Assembly: GCA_015056765.1 (NCBI GenBank)
Contig: SVFQ01000016.1
Coordinates: 1 to 64,000, forward strand
Source of the DNA: Lachnospiraceae bacterium
Lineage (GTDB): Bacteria; Bacillota; Clostridia; Lachnospirales; Lachnospiraceae
Length of the DNA: 64,000 nucleotides
Reading direction: 5' to 3'
Under the pieces are notes generated by a model, which was not told the DNA's origin, did no database searches, and saw nothing but the letters and a program-made list of their open reading frames with translations. How positions within the stretch are numbered: position 1 is the stretch's first letter; each line of letters opens with the position of its first letter. Below, piece after piece: positions 7,137-16,936 of the stretch. A program made the translations under genes and the position numbers.

Positions 7137-9467
7137 TTAATTAGTATAACACGAAGTGCGTCCGCTATCACCTATTCCATACCATTCTTTTACAAAAATC
7201 GCCCCTTTTTCGTCGGTTCTTTGGTAAGCAATCCCGGCTTTCTTTAGGCGAAGCAGCAGTTCCTCGTGGGGATGCCCATACCGGTTCTTCCTACCACAGG
7301 ATATCAGGGCCACATCCGGCTTCCACCTGTATAACAGCTCCTCCGGCGTGGAGTACTTGCTGCCATGATGTGACACCTTTAGCACCCGATAAGGTCCTTT
7401 TCTATGTCTATGCCACAGGTCCTTTTTCCCGCTTTTCCTGTCCATGCATCCATATAAGCGCTCTATGGCCGCCTGTTCTGCAGCCCCTACCGTATCTCCT
7501 GTCAGTAGGATTTCCAGTTTCCTTGTTTGCAGTAAAAAGACTTCCGACACTTCATTGGCCTCCTCCGTCATCAGTCCCTTCTCCGGTCCTAAGCACAGAA
7601 TAGATATGCCTTTTTCCTGTAGGATCTGTCCAGCCGAGACGTAGCGCACCGATACTCCCGCCTCATGGGCTTTTTGTAGCACTTCCGCCCAAGGGCTGTC
7701 TGCCGGCATAAGCGCACCGGAATGGCTTCCCTTCTCCTGATTATTCCCCACATCCGATAGAATCAAACAATCGATTTCCACTTCCCCCGTCTTTGACAAT
7801 TCCAGAAGCTCCAGCGCGCCGGAGATATGATCCTCATCCGGATGGGATAAAAAAATCCCCTCCAAGGACACATCCCCCATATACTGCAGTGCAGGCAATA
7901 TCACTTTTTCCCCAACCTTGCTTTTGGAAGAGGAGCCGCCGTCGATCAGATATGTATGTCCAGCCGGTGTCCGAAGAAGCATACCATCCCCTTGTCCCAC
8001 ATCCAGCATGGTAAAGTCGGTGATTCCCAGCGGCCGAATCAGTAAAATGCTCAGCATAGCAAGAATCACCATAGGAATGGCATTTCTAGGAAGTCTGCGA
8101 AAGAAGAATGCCAGCAAAAGAAATGCCAAATAAAAAAGTAGCAGTTGCCAGAACTCCCCCCGGCCCACCACCATTTTACCCAGAATCGGCCTTCTATGAG
8201 CCCCCAGCCGGCTAAGAAAATCAAAAGCCAGCAGAAGCCATTTGTCCGGCAAGCCAAGGATTTTTCCGAGACTCCAAGGACTGGCAAGTCCCAGGTAATA
8301 GGCTAATACCCCGATTTCCAGTGCCCCCACCAAAAGTACCAACATGCCATCCAGCACCACCAGGGTCATGAGCGGTACCACCAGCAGGTTAAGCAGCATG
8401 GAAAAAGGATTCCATGCATATTGGAACCATATCAGGATAGGCAATTGAAAAAGGAAAAGTACTGCCGCCGGTACCAGGGTCTTAGAAACCTTGTGACCAG
8501 GAAAGCTTTCCCGTATAGCGGGATAGAATAATCCAAGCGCCAGTACCGCACCATAGGATAACAGAAAGCCGCTATGTTTTACCAAAAGCGGATTCTCAAA
8601 CAGCATCCAGATTAGAATCAGCGCCATGGCAGATAATAGGTCATAGCTGCGCCTGAGTACATCCCCCAGAAGCCGTAATAAGAACATCACCAGGGCTCTT
8701 TTCGTAGAAACTCCCATTCCGGTTAGCTCCCCATAAAACAGCATCAGACCCGCGCATACCAGGCCAGCCAGCCATGCAGGAACCCTTATTTTTCGCAACA
8801 GCCCATAAAAAGCCATGCCGATAATGGAAATGTGTAAACCGGAAATAGCCAGCACATGAATGATGCCACTATCACGGTACTGTTTCTTTGTATCTGCAGA
8901 TAGGCTTGTCTTGTCCCCCAAAAGCATTGCTTTTAGAATGCCTGCCGTCTCTGCATCAAAAGAAGACGCTAAGATTTGTTCCAGTTCTTTTCTTTTTTCG
9001 TATGCTTTTTGTTTCAACTGAGAATATTGCCCGGAACGGGCTTTGATTCTGGCATCTACCAAGGTATATGCCAGATGATTTATTTGATTTACTTCCCGTA
9101 AGTCAAATTCTCCGGGATTGGTTGCGGATGGAAAGTACTTCACTTTCCCTTGTACTTGTATCTTCTCACCGATGTAAGGCTCCGGCTGAAGCGGTAGCTT
9201 GCACACTACGTTTTCCAAGCAAACCTCCAGATAAGGGGTTCCAAACCCTTCTTTTGGCTGCATGGACTGTACCCGGCCTTCTACCAGGACCGTTTCTCCT
9301 TCAGCGGGCAGTGACATGAAAAAGTCCTTCCAGAATGCCTTGGCCCCCAATGCGGGCCTTGCAGACCCCTGCATGCCGTACACAATCAACATCATCGGCA
9401 AGAGACAAAAGAGCGCCAGCAGACACAAAGGCCTGCTGGTGAACTCTGCAAATCTCTTTCTACTCAT
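7137..9467 (-). CDS. comEC: DNA internalization competence protein ComEC/Rec2
   Basis: A 776-aa channel protein for uptake of single-stranded DNA during natural transformation. Order of domains: N-terminal membrane helix with a soluble DUF4131-like domain (about 1-200), the competence transmembrane domain starting at SGIIHVLAISGLHISIIGM, and a C-terminal metallo-beta-lactamase-like domain from ~490 with LDVGQGDG, DGGS and HPDEDHISG. All MBL motifs look intact. Start and the stop of the upstream GerMN gene overlap as ATGA, so translation is likely coupled. comEA is about 3.2 kb upstream in the same direction with a two-component system in between. Confidence 0.93.
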   Translation of the reverse strand: MSRKRFAEFTSRPLCLLALFCLLPMMLIVYGMQGSARPALGAKAFWKDFFMSLPAEGETVLVEGRVQSMQPKEGFGTPYLEVCLENVVCKLPLQPEPYIGEKIQVQGKVKYFPSATNPGEFDLREVNQINHLAYTLVDARIKARSGQYSQLKQKAYEKRKELEQILASSFDAETAGILKAMLLGDKTSLSADTKKQYRDSGIIHVLAISGLHISIIGMAFYGLLRKIRVPAWLAGLVCAGLMLFYGELTGMGVSTKRALVMFLLRLLGDVLRRSYDLLSAMALILIWMLFENPLLVKHSGFLLSYGAVLALGLFYPAIRESFPGHKVSKTLVPAAVLFLFQLPILIWFQYAWNPFSMLLNLLVVPLMTLVVLDGMLVLLVGALEIGVLAYYLGLASPWSLGKILGLPDKWLLLAFDFLSRLGAHRRPILGKMVVGRGEFWQLLLFYLAFLLLAFFFRRLPRNAIPMVILAMLSILLIRPLGITDFTMLDVGQGDGMLLRTPAGHTYLIDGGSSSKSKVGEKVILPALQYMGDVSLEGIFLSHPDEDHISGALELLELSKTGEVEIDCLILSDVGNNQEKGSHSGALMPADSPWAEVLQKAHEAGVSVRYVSAGQILQEKGISILCLGPEKGLMTEEANEVSEVFLLQTRKLEILLTGDTVGAAEQAAIERLYGCMDRKSGKKDLWHRHRKGPYRVLKVSHHGSKYSTPEELLYRWKPDVALISCGRKNRYGHPHEELLLRLKKAGIAYQRTDEKGAIFVKEWYGIGDSGRTSCYTN

Positions 9468-10405
9468 GAAGTAACGATATCTAAGTTCCTTTCTAGTAAG
9501 GTATTAAAATCTACCACATCTTTATAGGTAATAGAGCTATCTCCGTCGATGGAGAACTGCACTTTATTGATATTTGGTAATTCAGAAAGTGAGTTTACGA
9601 TGGAATACAGTGGCAAATCTGTTCTGGTGATATTTCCCGGTGATGTCAGGAAGTCCTGACTTAAATTTACATAACAGGTACCATCCTTTACGGTAACACC
9701 CAGAACTTTGGTGGCCGGGTTTACGGTAGGCTGGCTTTCCTCATTGTTTGGTCCGTTCACAATTTCTTCCACCACCAGTTTTTCCAGAGCAATGTTACTG
9801 TTGTAGACCACTTCCCGCTCAATTTCAATCAGGCCGTCCCCGGTTTCATTGGCAAAATACAAATGCAACTTTACTTTTTCATAGTTACTGATTTCAAGAC
9901 CGTCGTTATCCACAAAAGTCTCCGCCGTCATAATACCCACCGGACTGCCATCTACATTTTCCAGTGGTCTGCCGCTGATGGTAAAAGAAACCATATTGAT
10001 TCCGTCTATCTGGGACATGGTACGCACAATGGCGGCTCTCACCAAAACTTCCGGCAAGGGATCCTGTCTGCCGTACTTTTCTCCAAAGTCCAGGGTCAAC
10101 TGATCCCCTTGGATATTGAAATAGTTCGGCACCAGATTTCGATCCAAAGGGATATACATCCCCTCTCTCGCTGATGGAGCCTTCTGCATGGCCTGAATCA
10201 GCTCCTTCACCATGGCGGAAGCATCCGTCTTATCGCCTTTGGCATTATAGGCGATAGAACCAACTCTGGTCTGCTCTTTATTTACAAAAAAGACTTGAAA
10301 ATCCGCTTGTGGCTCTTCTGCCACTTCTTGCTTGCCACACCCTGTCAGCAAGGTCCCAAGCACCAACAAAAGCGCCAGCAGGATTTTTCCTGTTTTACAT
10401 TTCAT
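9464..10405 (-). CDS. GerMN-domain lipoprotein
   Basis: A 313-aa secreted lipoprotein. The chosen ATG gives a textbook lipoprotein signal, MKCKTGK, hydrophobic core, and lipobox LTGC. Two GerMN-type segments follow, as in spore germination/sporulation protein GerM: one around 65-165 and a second ending with YSIVNSLSELPNINKVQFSI. The ORF track extends 36 codons further upstream into the kinase gene, but that stretch overlaps the kinase 3' end and lacks a signal peptide. With the start used here the gene overlaps the kinase by 11 bp. Gene order regulator-kinase-GerMN lipoprotein resembles MtrA-MtrB-LpqB of Actinobacteria, where LpqB modulates the kinase; a similar role here is inference. Confidence 0.85.
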   Translation of the reverse strand: MKCKTGKILLALLLVLGTLLTGCGKQEVAEEPQADFQVFFVNKEQTRVGSIAYNAKGDKTDASAMVKELIQAMQKAPSAREGMYIPLDRNLVPNYFNIQGDQLTLDFGEKYGRQDPLPEVLVRAAIVRTMSQIDGINMVSFTISGRPLENVDGSPVGIMTAETFVDNDGLEISNYEKVKLHLYFANETGDGLIEIEREVVYNSNIALEKLVVEEIVNGPNNEESQPTVNPATKVLGVTVKDGTCYVNLSQDFLTSPGNITRTDLPLYSIVNSLSELPNINKVQFSIDGDSSITYKDVVDFNTLLERNLDIVTS

Positions 10406-11942
10406 GGTTTTTATTTTCCACATCTTTCTTTTCTTGCATGATATATCGTAGTGGGATACGCACGGTGAAAGTAGAGCCCACTCCCGGAGTACTTTCCACA
10501 TCAATAAAGCCACGGTGCATTAATACAGCACTTCTGGTAATGGCAAGGCCCAGGCCCGTACCACCGATTTCTCTGGAGTGAGACTTATCCACACGGTAGA
10601 ATCTCTCATATATATGATGAATGCTCTCCTCCGGAATACCGATTCCCGTGTCTGTCACCTTCAATACGAAGTACTGATGATCTGCATCCAATGACACATG
10701 TACCGAACCAGCTTCCTGATTGTACTTGATTGCATTTTCCACCAGGTTTGAGATTACCAGGGAAATCTTTACTTCATCCACGGAGGCCTTCACCTGGCGC
10801 ATACTTTCGAAAGTCACTTCGATATTACGCTTTCTGGCGATTGGTCTTAGTCTCTTACATACGATTTCCGTCAGCTCATTGATATTCACTTCGGTGATAT
10901 TTAAGTCTGCTGCGGTCTTATCCATCTTTACCAGCGATAAAAGGTCCGTAATGATGGTGTTTTCTCTATCGATTTCTTTCGCAATATCTTCCATGAACTC
11001 CCTATAAAGCTCTACCGGCGCATCCGGTTGCATTAAAAGGGAATCTGCCAATACCTTCATAGAGGTGATTGGTGTCTTAAGCTCATGAGACACATTGGAT
11101 ACGAACTCCTGCCTGGAGTCATCCAATATCTTCATTCGGCGTAAAAGCTGATTGAAGGCATCTACGATATGCACTGTTTCTACATAATCCGGTACATTAA
11201 TGGCACTATCGGAAAATCCATCTTTTACCTCTGCGATAGCCTTGGTGACTTTATTCAGAGGCTTTACCAAAAGACCGGATAAAAAGCCTGCTAACGCGAT
11301 AACTACCACAATCACAATCAGCTGCAGCGCCTCTGCTCTACTGTTCAACAGATTTAGCGTCGTCTGGATATTATCCGTAGAAATAGAAATCAGCATGACA
11401 CCCATAACCTGCTCTGTGGTGTTCTGCTTCATGTTTAGCTTTGCACCGGCCCCCATGATGTCTACACCGATGGAGTCCTCCTGCACCGTCGCCACGATAG
11501 GAATAACCATCTCGATATAACCATTGATTTCATCGTAATGGGTTGCCGTATTGCCATTGAAGCAATTTACCACTTCTTCACTGATGATGGTCTTTCCGGT
11601 ACTGATTCCATAGGTGTCTTTTACGACCTTTAGATAATCATTCACAATCAGAACACGTCCATCATACAAGCTGGACATCTCTTCTAGTTCCGCGTTAATG
11701 ACAGGGGAACTGGTATCTTGTAAATAATTGTAGTTAATCAGGTGATTTGCGATAATACGCATCTGTGTGGTGACCGTAGAAGTCTGTACCTCTACCGCTC
11801 TGGCTTCATAACTATGCAAAATCAGATATCGCATCAAAAAGCCCGGTATGGTACCTACGACCACCAACAGAAGAAATATACGAAACCGTAAGCTTCGTAA
11901 AGATTTGAATTTAGAAAGGAATTCTTGCCACTTTTCTAACAT
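10395..11942 (-). CDS. two-component sensor histidine kinase
   Basis: A 515-aa membrane kinase. Helix 1 is at about 16-40, then an extracytoplasmic sensor of ~165 residues, helix 2 near 205-228, HAMP, HisKA with phospho-acceptor His in SNVSHELKTPITSMKVL, and HATPase_c with N box NLVENAIKYN, G1 DTGIGIP and G2 GGTGLGLAI. The layout resembles WalK/PhoR-type kinases without a PAS domain. The ATG at 11942 has AGTAGGAAG upstream; the ORF track start 36 bases earlier lies in the regulator gene. It follows the regulator by 8 bp and overlaps the GerMN gene, so the three form a tight module. Confidence 0.92.
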   Translation of the reverse strand: MLEKWQEFLSKFKSLRSLRFRIFLLLVVVGTIPGFLMRYLILHSYEARAVEVQTSTVTTQMRIIANHLINYNYLQDTSSPVINAELEEMSSLYDGRVLIVNDYLKVVKDTYGISTGKTIISEEVVNCFNGNTATHYDEINGYIEMVIPIVATVQEDSIGVDIMGAGAKLNMKQNTTEQVMGVMLISISTDNIQTTLNLLNSRAEALQLIVIVVVIALAGFLSGLLVKPLNKVTKAIAEVKDGFSDSAINVPDYVETVHIVDAFNQLLRRMKILDDSRQEFVSNVSHELKTPITSMKVLADSLLMQPDAPVELYREFMEDIAKEIDRENTIITDLLSLVKMDKTAADLNITEVNINELTEIVCKRLRPIARKRNIEVTFESMRQVKASVDEVKISLVISNLVENAIKYNQEAGSVHVSLDADHQYFVLKVTDTGIGIPEESIHHIYERFYRVDKSHSREIGGTGLGLAITRSAVLMHRGFIDVESTPGVGSTFTVRIPLRYIMQEKKDVENKNHEM

Positions 11943-11950
11943 TGTACTTC

Positions 11951-12643
11951 CTACTTGTAATAATAGCCCACGCCCCATTTGGTATGTACATACTTCGGTT
12001 CACTTGGGTTATCTTCGATTTTCTCGCGAAGTCTTCGCACGTGAACATCCACTGTACGGGCATCTCCCGGATAATCCTTTCCCCATACAGCCTGTAGCAG
12101 GCTCTCACGAGAATATACTTTATTCGGATTGGTCACAAGCAGTTCTAATACTTCGAATTCTTTCGCTGTTAAGTCGATTTCTTTTCCTAAGACGTAGACT
12201 CTGCGGCCCTCAGGATGCAGTTCTAAATCCCCATCCTGAATCACACCTGTTTTGGTACTTACCGGTGCTTTTTCTTTTTTCTCGGATCTACGCATAATAG
12301 CCTTGATTCTGGCCTTCACTTCCAGGATGTTAAAAGGCTTGGTGATATAGTCATCTGCGCCGTATTCCAGGCCCAGAATCTTATCCATATCATCTCCCTT
12401 TGCTGTCAGCATCACCACCGGTACATCGGAAAACTCTCGTACCTGTTGGCATACTTCAAACCCCGTCAGTTTCGGCAACATGACGTCCAACAAAACGATA
12501 TCATAGGTATTATTGCGAATCTTCTCTAGCGCTTCTTCTCCATCGTAGGCAGCATCCACATCCATACCGTCCTGCTCTAAACTAAAGCGGATTCCTTTTA
12601 CGATTAATTTTTCATCATCTACGATTAGAACTTTCTTTGCCAT
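11951..12643 (-). CDS. response regulator, OmpR/PhoB family
   Basis: A 230-aa DNA-binding response regulator. The receiver domain has the acidic pair DD at 9-10, phospho-acceptor Asp near 53 in LLDVMLPKLTG, Thr at about 80 and Lys at about 102 (YITKPF). The C-terminal winged helix ends with the family-typical HTKWGVGYYYK. It is similar in layout to WalR/MtrA-type regulators. It pairs with the kinase 8 bp downstream and follows comEA by 15 bp, so competence protein expression may be tied to the same transcript. Confidence 0.94.
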   Translation of the reverse strand: MAKKVLIVDDEKLIVKGIRFSLEQDGMDVDAAYDGEEALEKIRNNTYDIVLLDVMLPKLTGFEVCQQVREFSDVPVVMLTAKGDDMDKILGLEYGADDYITKPFNILEVKARIKAIMRRSEKKEKAPVSTKTGVIQDGDLELHPEGRRVYVLGKEIDLTAKEFEVLELLVTNPNKVYSRESLLQAVWGKDYPGDARTVDVHVRRLREKIEDNPSEPKYVHTKWGVGYYYK

Positions 12644-12658
12644 GTTTCACCTACACAA

Positions 12659-13237
12659 CTATACCGTAATCGACTCTTCGATACGGCTAAAAAGGCCTTC
12701 GCCTATACCTTGCACCTTTTTTATGTCCTCGATAGCGGTAAAAGAGCCATGTTCCTCTCGATAAGAGACTATAGCCTGTGCTTTACTATCGCCGATGCCG
12801 GACAACTTCGTAAGTTCCTCCGCAGTAGCAGTATTGATATTTATCTTGCCATCCATACCGCTATCTGTCATAGGCCCTTGCTCTACTTCTGCAGTGGTAA
12901 AAACCTGAATCTTCGCTCCATCTGTAAGCTTCTGGGCCAGATTCAGACTGTCTAAATGGGCATCACTAAGTGCTCCTCCCGCCTGACTTAGGGCATCTAC
13001 GACTCTATCCCCATCCGTCAGCTCATACACCCCGGGATGCTCCACGGCACCACACACATATACCAGGATAGTGCCTGTTAGTGTTTCCTCCAAAGATGTA
13101 CTGCAGGTCTCCTCCGTTTCTTCCGTCACAGTCTCTGTTAGGCTGTCTGTCAAAACCAAGGTTTCTTCTCTCCCACATCCTGTCAGAAGCAGAAGAGAAA
13201 GCCCCAAATAAATGGGGAATTTACATTTTTTCTTCAT
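12659..13237 (-). CDS. comEA: ComEA-type DNA-binding competence lipoprotein
   Basis: A 192-aa protein with an SLBB-type beta domain (ILVYVCGAVEHPGVYEL, about 58-115) and a C-terminal helix-hairpin-helix DNA-binding domain (KININTATAEELTKLSGIG, then VQGIGEGLFSRI, about 130-192). ComEA binds double-stranded DNA outside the membrane and passes it to ComEC. Unusually, the N-terminus is a lipoprotein signal with lipobox LTGC rather than the plain transmembrane anchor of Bacillus ComEA. The start has TAGGAG nine bases upstream. It is first in a set with the two-component genes, GerMN lipoprotein and comEC. Confidence 0.9.
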   Translation of the reverse strand: MKKKCKFPIYLGLSLLLLTGCGREETLVLTDSLTETVTEETEETCSTSLEETLTGTILVYVCGAVEHPGVYELTDGDRVVDALSQAGGALSDAHLDSLNLAQKLTDGAKIQVFTTAEVEQGPMTDSGMDGKININTATAEELTKLSGIGDSKAQAIVSYREEHGSFTAIEDIKKVQGIGEGLFSRIEESITV

Positions 13238-13297
13238 TGCATAAAACTCCTATTTCGGATAGAAGCCCCTCTTTATGCATGATATATTTTAGCGAAA

Positions 13298-14770
13298 CTA
13301 GTTGGAATTATCAATAGTAAGCTGTGCCTTCGTGGCGTCCTCGATTTCTTTTAAAGTCGCATCCACGTCCGCGCCTTTCCAAATCTGATTCACGCCGATT
13401 TCCAGTCGCATCCACAGATTGGTAGTAGCCATCATCTTTGGCATGGAAATGGATGTCTGGTATTCTGTACGGCATACCTGCAGGCTATCAATAGGCAACA
13501 CTGCCTGGTCTTTGCAAGGCATCTGTCCTACCTTCGTATATAAATCGTCTGCATGCTCTGTGGTAAGAAAGGCCGCAAAGGCATTGGCCTCACTCAGCTT
13601 TTGAGAAAAACCGTTGACGCACACTGCTGTAGTAATGGACAAGGATCTGCTATGCAAATCTTCTGTCACATCCGGAAGCAAACATACGCCATATTCGTAT
13701 GGGAATACTCCCTCTTCCTTTTCTTTTTCAATCTGACCGATGGCATCCACCCCTACTACCGTAAAGATGCTTTTGCCAAGCATAAAGTCTTCCAAAACGC
13801 TGTCATATTTCACTGTATCTGCGTCAATGGAAAACTGCTGATTGAGTTCCTGAAACGCCTGCATACAAGCTACTGTATCCGGGTTATAAAGGGAAATCTC
13901 AGCTTCATTGTCACCGCATTCTCCGCCTACATTCATGTATCCTCCTACGAAATCGTAGTTATACAGAATATCAGCCACATCCCAGTAGAAGACATTTTCT
14001 ACCTGTTCCGGTGCATCATATTCATCAGAAAAAGCAGCAAGTGCTGTCAAGGAAGACGGAATCAAGCTTTCTGCTTTTGCCTGTATCTCTTCTTCCGTGA
14101 AAGGACTCTCCTGGGATTCCTCTGTAGCCTCTGCCGCAGCCACCTGTTCTTCGGTAACTGTCACGCCTTCTACAGCAGGTTCCGGGGTAAGCTCCCCTTC
14201 CATTTCCTCTACTTCCTGCTGGGCTGCTTCTCCCTCTGCCGCGTCCTTTTCTGCCTGCAAAATCGCTGCAGCTGCCTGCTCTAAATAGGTACGGTTATAC
14301 AGCATGATACTGGTGTTATAGGACAGCGGATACGCTACCACTTTTCCTTTATAAGAGACTGCATTGACAGCTGTCTCCGGGAAGGTGGTAAGATTCACCA
14401 CGCCTTTTTCATCCAAAATCTCTGTAGTAAGGCCGGAAAGGGTAGTCTGCTCCAGCGTATCATTGGTAGTTAAAAATAAATCCGGATACTCTTCTTCTGA
14501 TAAAGAACTATCCAAAATGGTCTCCAAAAACTCTTTGCCGGACTTTAAAACAGGACGTACACGGATTCCGTACTTCTCCTGATAGTCTACAGCTGCGCTT
14601 CCCAAATAGTCTGTGAAGGCTTCATCTGTATACCAGATTTCCAAAGCTTTATGATCGGTGGACAGAACTGCTTCTTCCTGGCTTTCTGATTTATGGCTAA
14701 AGGCAAGCATCACTCCTGCGATAATAACTACTGCACTGATTACCGGCAAAACGATCTTTTTGATTTTCAT
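13298..14770 (-). CDS. extracellular solute-binding protein, anchored by a membrane helix
   Basis: A 490-aa protein of the family 1 (maltose/maltodextrin type) solute-binding fold: LEIWYTDEAFTDYLGSAAVD near the start, IMLYNRTYL in the hinge region, and a C-terminal region ending in a helical tail. The N-terminus is a Lys-rich signal/anchor helix (about 7-25) without lipobox Cys. A Glu/Ala-rich insertion lies around 165-235 (EGEAAQQEVEEMEGE). No ABC permease or ATPase genes are adjacent, so it is an orphan; it may serve another importer or sense ligand for a partner. It lies 8 bp after argD and 60 bp before comEA. The ribosome binding site is weak (AAGGAG 14 bases upstream). Confidence 0.75.
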   Translation of the reverse strand: MKIKKIVLPVISAVVIIAGVMLAFSHKSESQEEAVLSTDHKALEIWYTDEAFTDYLGSAAVDYQEKYGIRVRPVLKSGKEFLETILDSSLSEEEYPDLFLTTNDTLEQTTLSGLTTEILDEKGVVNLTTFPETAVNAVSYKGKVVAYPLSYNTSIMLYNRTYLEQAAAAILQAEKDAAEGEAAQQEVEEMEGELTPEPAVEGVTVTEEQVAAAEATEESQESPFTEEEIQAKAESLIPSSLTALAAFSDEYDAPEQVENVFYWDVADILYNYDFVGGYMNVGGECGDNEAEISLYNPDTVACMQAFQELNQQFSIDADTVKYDSVLEDFMLGKSIFTVVGVDAIGQIEKEKEEGVFPYEYGVCLLPDVTEDLHSRSLSITTAVCVNGFSQKLSEANAFAAFLTTEHADDLYTKVGQMPCKDQAVLPIDSLQVCRTEYQTSISMPKMMATTNLWMRLEIGVNQIWKGADVDATLKEIEDATKAQLTIDNSN

Positions 14771-14778
14771 AGAATAAA

Positions 14779-15966
14779 CTATAAACTCCTTATGGCATCC
14801 TCTAGGATTCCCATCATCTCCCGGATATGAGATTCCTCAATAATAAGAGGTGGCACAAATCGCAAAATGTCTGAGCCGGCATTGATTAGCACAAGGCCGT
14901 TATCCAGGCACTTTTGAATCACCGGAGCTACAGGTCCTGCGCACACAAGTCCCTGCATCAAGCCAAGGCCCCTTCTTTCCAGGCAGAAGTCATATTTTTC
15001 TACCAAAGAATCCAGTGCCTTTTCCAGTACCGGCGCGATTTTCGTCACATGTTCTATTATATTATTTTCCGCATATAAGTCCAACACTTTTGATACAGCA
15101 GCGCATGCCAAAGGATTGCCGCCATAGGTGCTGCCATGATCTCCTGCTACCAAAGAATGCTCTGCTGCCTTGCCCTGCAAAAGAAATGCACCTACCGGTA
15201 CGCCACAGCCAAGAGCTTTCGCCGTAGTCATAATATCCGGTTTCACCCCGTATTGCTGCCAGGTAAATAGAGAGCCGCATCTTCCCATGCCGCACTGAAT
15301 CTCGTCTAAGATAAGAAGGATATCCTTCTCGTCACAAATTTTGCGGATTCCCTTTAGGAAGTCAGGATCAGCAGGATAGATTCCGCCTTCTCCCTGCACG
15401 GTTTCCAAAAGGATTGCACAGGTTTTCTCATTAACCAAAGCTTCTACCGAAGAAAGGTCATTCATCTTTGCAAATTGAATATGACCGATCATAGGCTCAA
15501 AAGCTTCTCTGTAATGGGGATTTCCCGTTACAGAAAGAGCGCCAAAAGTACGTCCGTGGAAGGAATGCTCCATGGCAATGATTTCATGATCTGTATGACC
15601 ATCTCGCAGATAGGCATACTTTCTGGCTGCCTTTAATGCACCTTCTATGGCTTCTGCGCCACTATTGGTGAAGAAGACTCTGTCCATACCGGATGCCTCT
15701 GTCAGCTTCTTCGCTGCATCGATAGCCGGTTGGTTATAGAAGTAGTTAGAAGTATGCAGCAGCTTATCCACCTGCTGCTTGATGGTGTCATCATAATCTT
15801 TGTAGTGATGGCCCAAGGCATGTACCGCGATTCCCGCAAAGAAATCCAGGTACTTCTTTCCCTCTGTATCATATAAGTAAAGTCCGTCTCCGTGGTCAAA
15901 TACCACCTGGTAACGATTATAAGTATGTAACAGGTGTTCCTCAGCCACCTGAATCTGATCCGTCAT
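14779..15966 (-). CDS. argD: acetylornithine aminotransferase
   Basis: A 395-aa class III PLP-dependent aminotransferase that converts N-acetylglutamate semialdehyde to N-acetylornithine in arginine synthesis. Visible motifs are NSGAEAIEGALKAARKY, LDEIQCGMGR (PLP ring contact) and the Lys region MTTAKALGCGVPVGA with the Schiff-base lysine. Length is normal. I use the ATG, not the TTG one codon earlier in the ORF track, since AGGAGA is eight bases before the ATG. It lies 32 bp downstream of argB in a minus-strand arginine operon. Confidence 0.95.
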   Translation of the reverse strand: MTDQIQVAEEHLLHTYNRYQVVFDHGDGLYLYDTEGKKYLDFFAGIAVHALGHHYKDYDDTIKQQVDKLLHTSNYFYNQPAIDAAKKLTEASGMDRVFFTNSGAEAIEGALKAARKYAYLRDGHTDHEIIAMEHSFHGRTFGALSVTGNPHYREAFEPMIGHIQFAKMNDLSSVEALVNEKTCAILLETVQGEGGIYPADPDFLKGIRKICDEKDILLILDEIQCGMGRCGSLFTWQQYGVKPDIMTTAKALGCGVPVGAFLLQGKAAEHSLVAGDHGSTYGGNPLACAAVSKVLDLYAENNIIEHVTKIAPVLEKALDSLVEKYDFCLERRGLGLMQGLVCAGPVAPVIQKCLDNGLVLINAGSDILRFVPPLIIEESHIREMMGILEDAIRSL

Positions 15967-15998
15967 CAATTGTTCTCCTCGTTTATGAATCCTTATCC

Positions 15999-16895
15999 TT
16001 ATTCTAATTCGTCATCCTTCACAATGGCAGTGCCGATACCTTGGTTGGTAAAGATTTCCAAAAGCAGGCAATGCAAAATACGTCCATCCAAAATATGCAC
16101 ACGATTGACGCCGTTCTCAATGGCATTTGTGCAATTGCTAATCTTCGGAAGCATACCGCCGCCGACAAATCCTCCGCCAATCAGCTCTTTCACCTGAGAT
16201 GTGGTGATGCGGCTGATAAAGGTAGACTTGTCGTTGATATCTTTATAAAGGCCTTCGATATCTGTCAGGAACACCAGCTTGTCTGCACCTACTGCCTTTG
16301 CGATGGCACAAGCTGCATCATCAGCATTGATATTGTAAGTCTTGAAGTCCTTATCCAGGCCAATCGGAGCGATAATTGGTAAAAAGTCCTTTTCCAGCAG
16401 GTCATAGATAATGGTAGGATCTACATTGGTAATCTCTCCTACATAACCGATGTCCTGACCATCCGCATATTTTTTCTCCACCTGCAAAAGGTGTCCATCC
16501 TTGCCACTGATGCCCGCTGCGTTCACGCCGATTTCCTGTACCATGGCCACCAGAGACTTATTCACCTTATTCAGTACCATCTCTGCGATTTCCATGGTCT
16601 CGTCGTCTGTTACACGCATGCCATTTACAAACTGAGCTTCTTTGCCCACTTTGCCAACCCAGCGGCTGATTTCTTTACCACCGCCATGGACGATGATAGG
16701 TTTAAAACCAACCAGCTTTAAAAGGGTCACGTCCTTGATGACATTCTTTTGCAACTCCTCATTACTCATAGCGGAACCACCGTATTTTACTACGATGATT
16801 TTCCGATTGAATTTCTGTATATAAGGAAGGGCCTCAATCAGCACTTCCGCTTTCTTCATGACATCGTCCATATCTTTTGGATGATCCATTAACAT
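15999..16895 (-). CDS. argB: acetylglutamate kinase
   Basis: A 298-aa amino acid kinase that phosphorylates N-acetylglutamate. The N-terminal motif [11 protein letters not shown] and the substrate loop [13 protein letters not shown] are typical, as is the C-terminal nucleotide-binding part with [20 protein letters not shown]. The ORF track start is eight codons earlier; I chose the ATG at 16895 because CAGGAGG lies eight bases upstream of it, within the longer ORF. It follows argC by 41 bp. Confidence 0.95.
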   Translation of the reverse strand: MLMDHPKDMDDVMKKAEVLIEALPYIQKFNRKIIVVKYGGSAMSNEELQKNVIKDVTLLKLVGFKPIIVHGGGKEISRWVGKVGKEAQFVNGMRVTDDETMEIAEMVLNKVNKSLVAMVQEIGVNAAGISGKDGHLLQVEKKYADGQDIGYVGEITNVDPTIIYDLLEKDFLPIIAPIGLDKDFKTYNINADDAACAIAKAVGADKLVFLTDIEGLYKDINDKSTFISRITTSQVKELIGGGFVGGGMLPKISNCTNAIENGVNRVHILDGRILHCLLLEIFTNQGIGTAIVKDDELE

Positions 16896-16936
16896 AACTG
16901 TTTCCTCCTGACTCCTCATATCTTCTTTCTATACTC

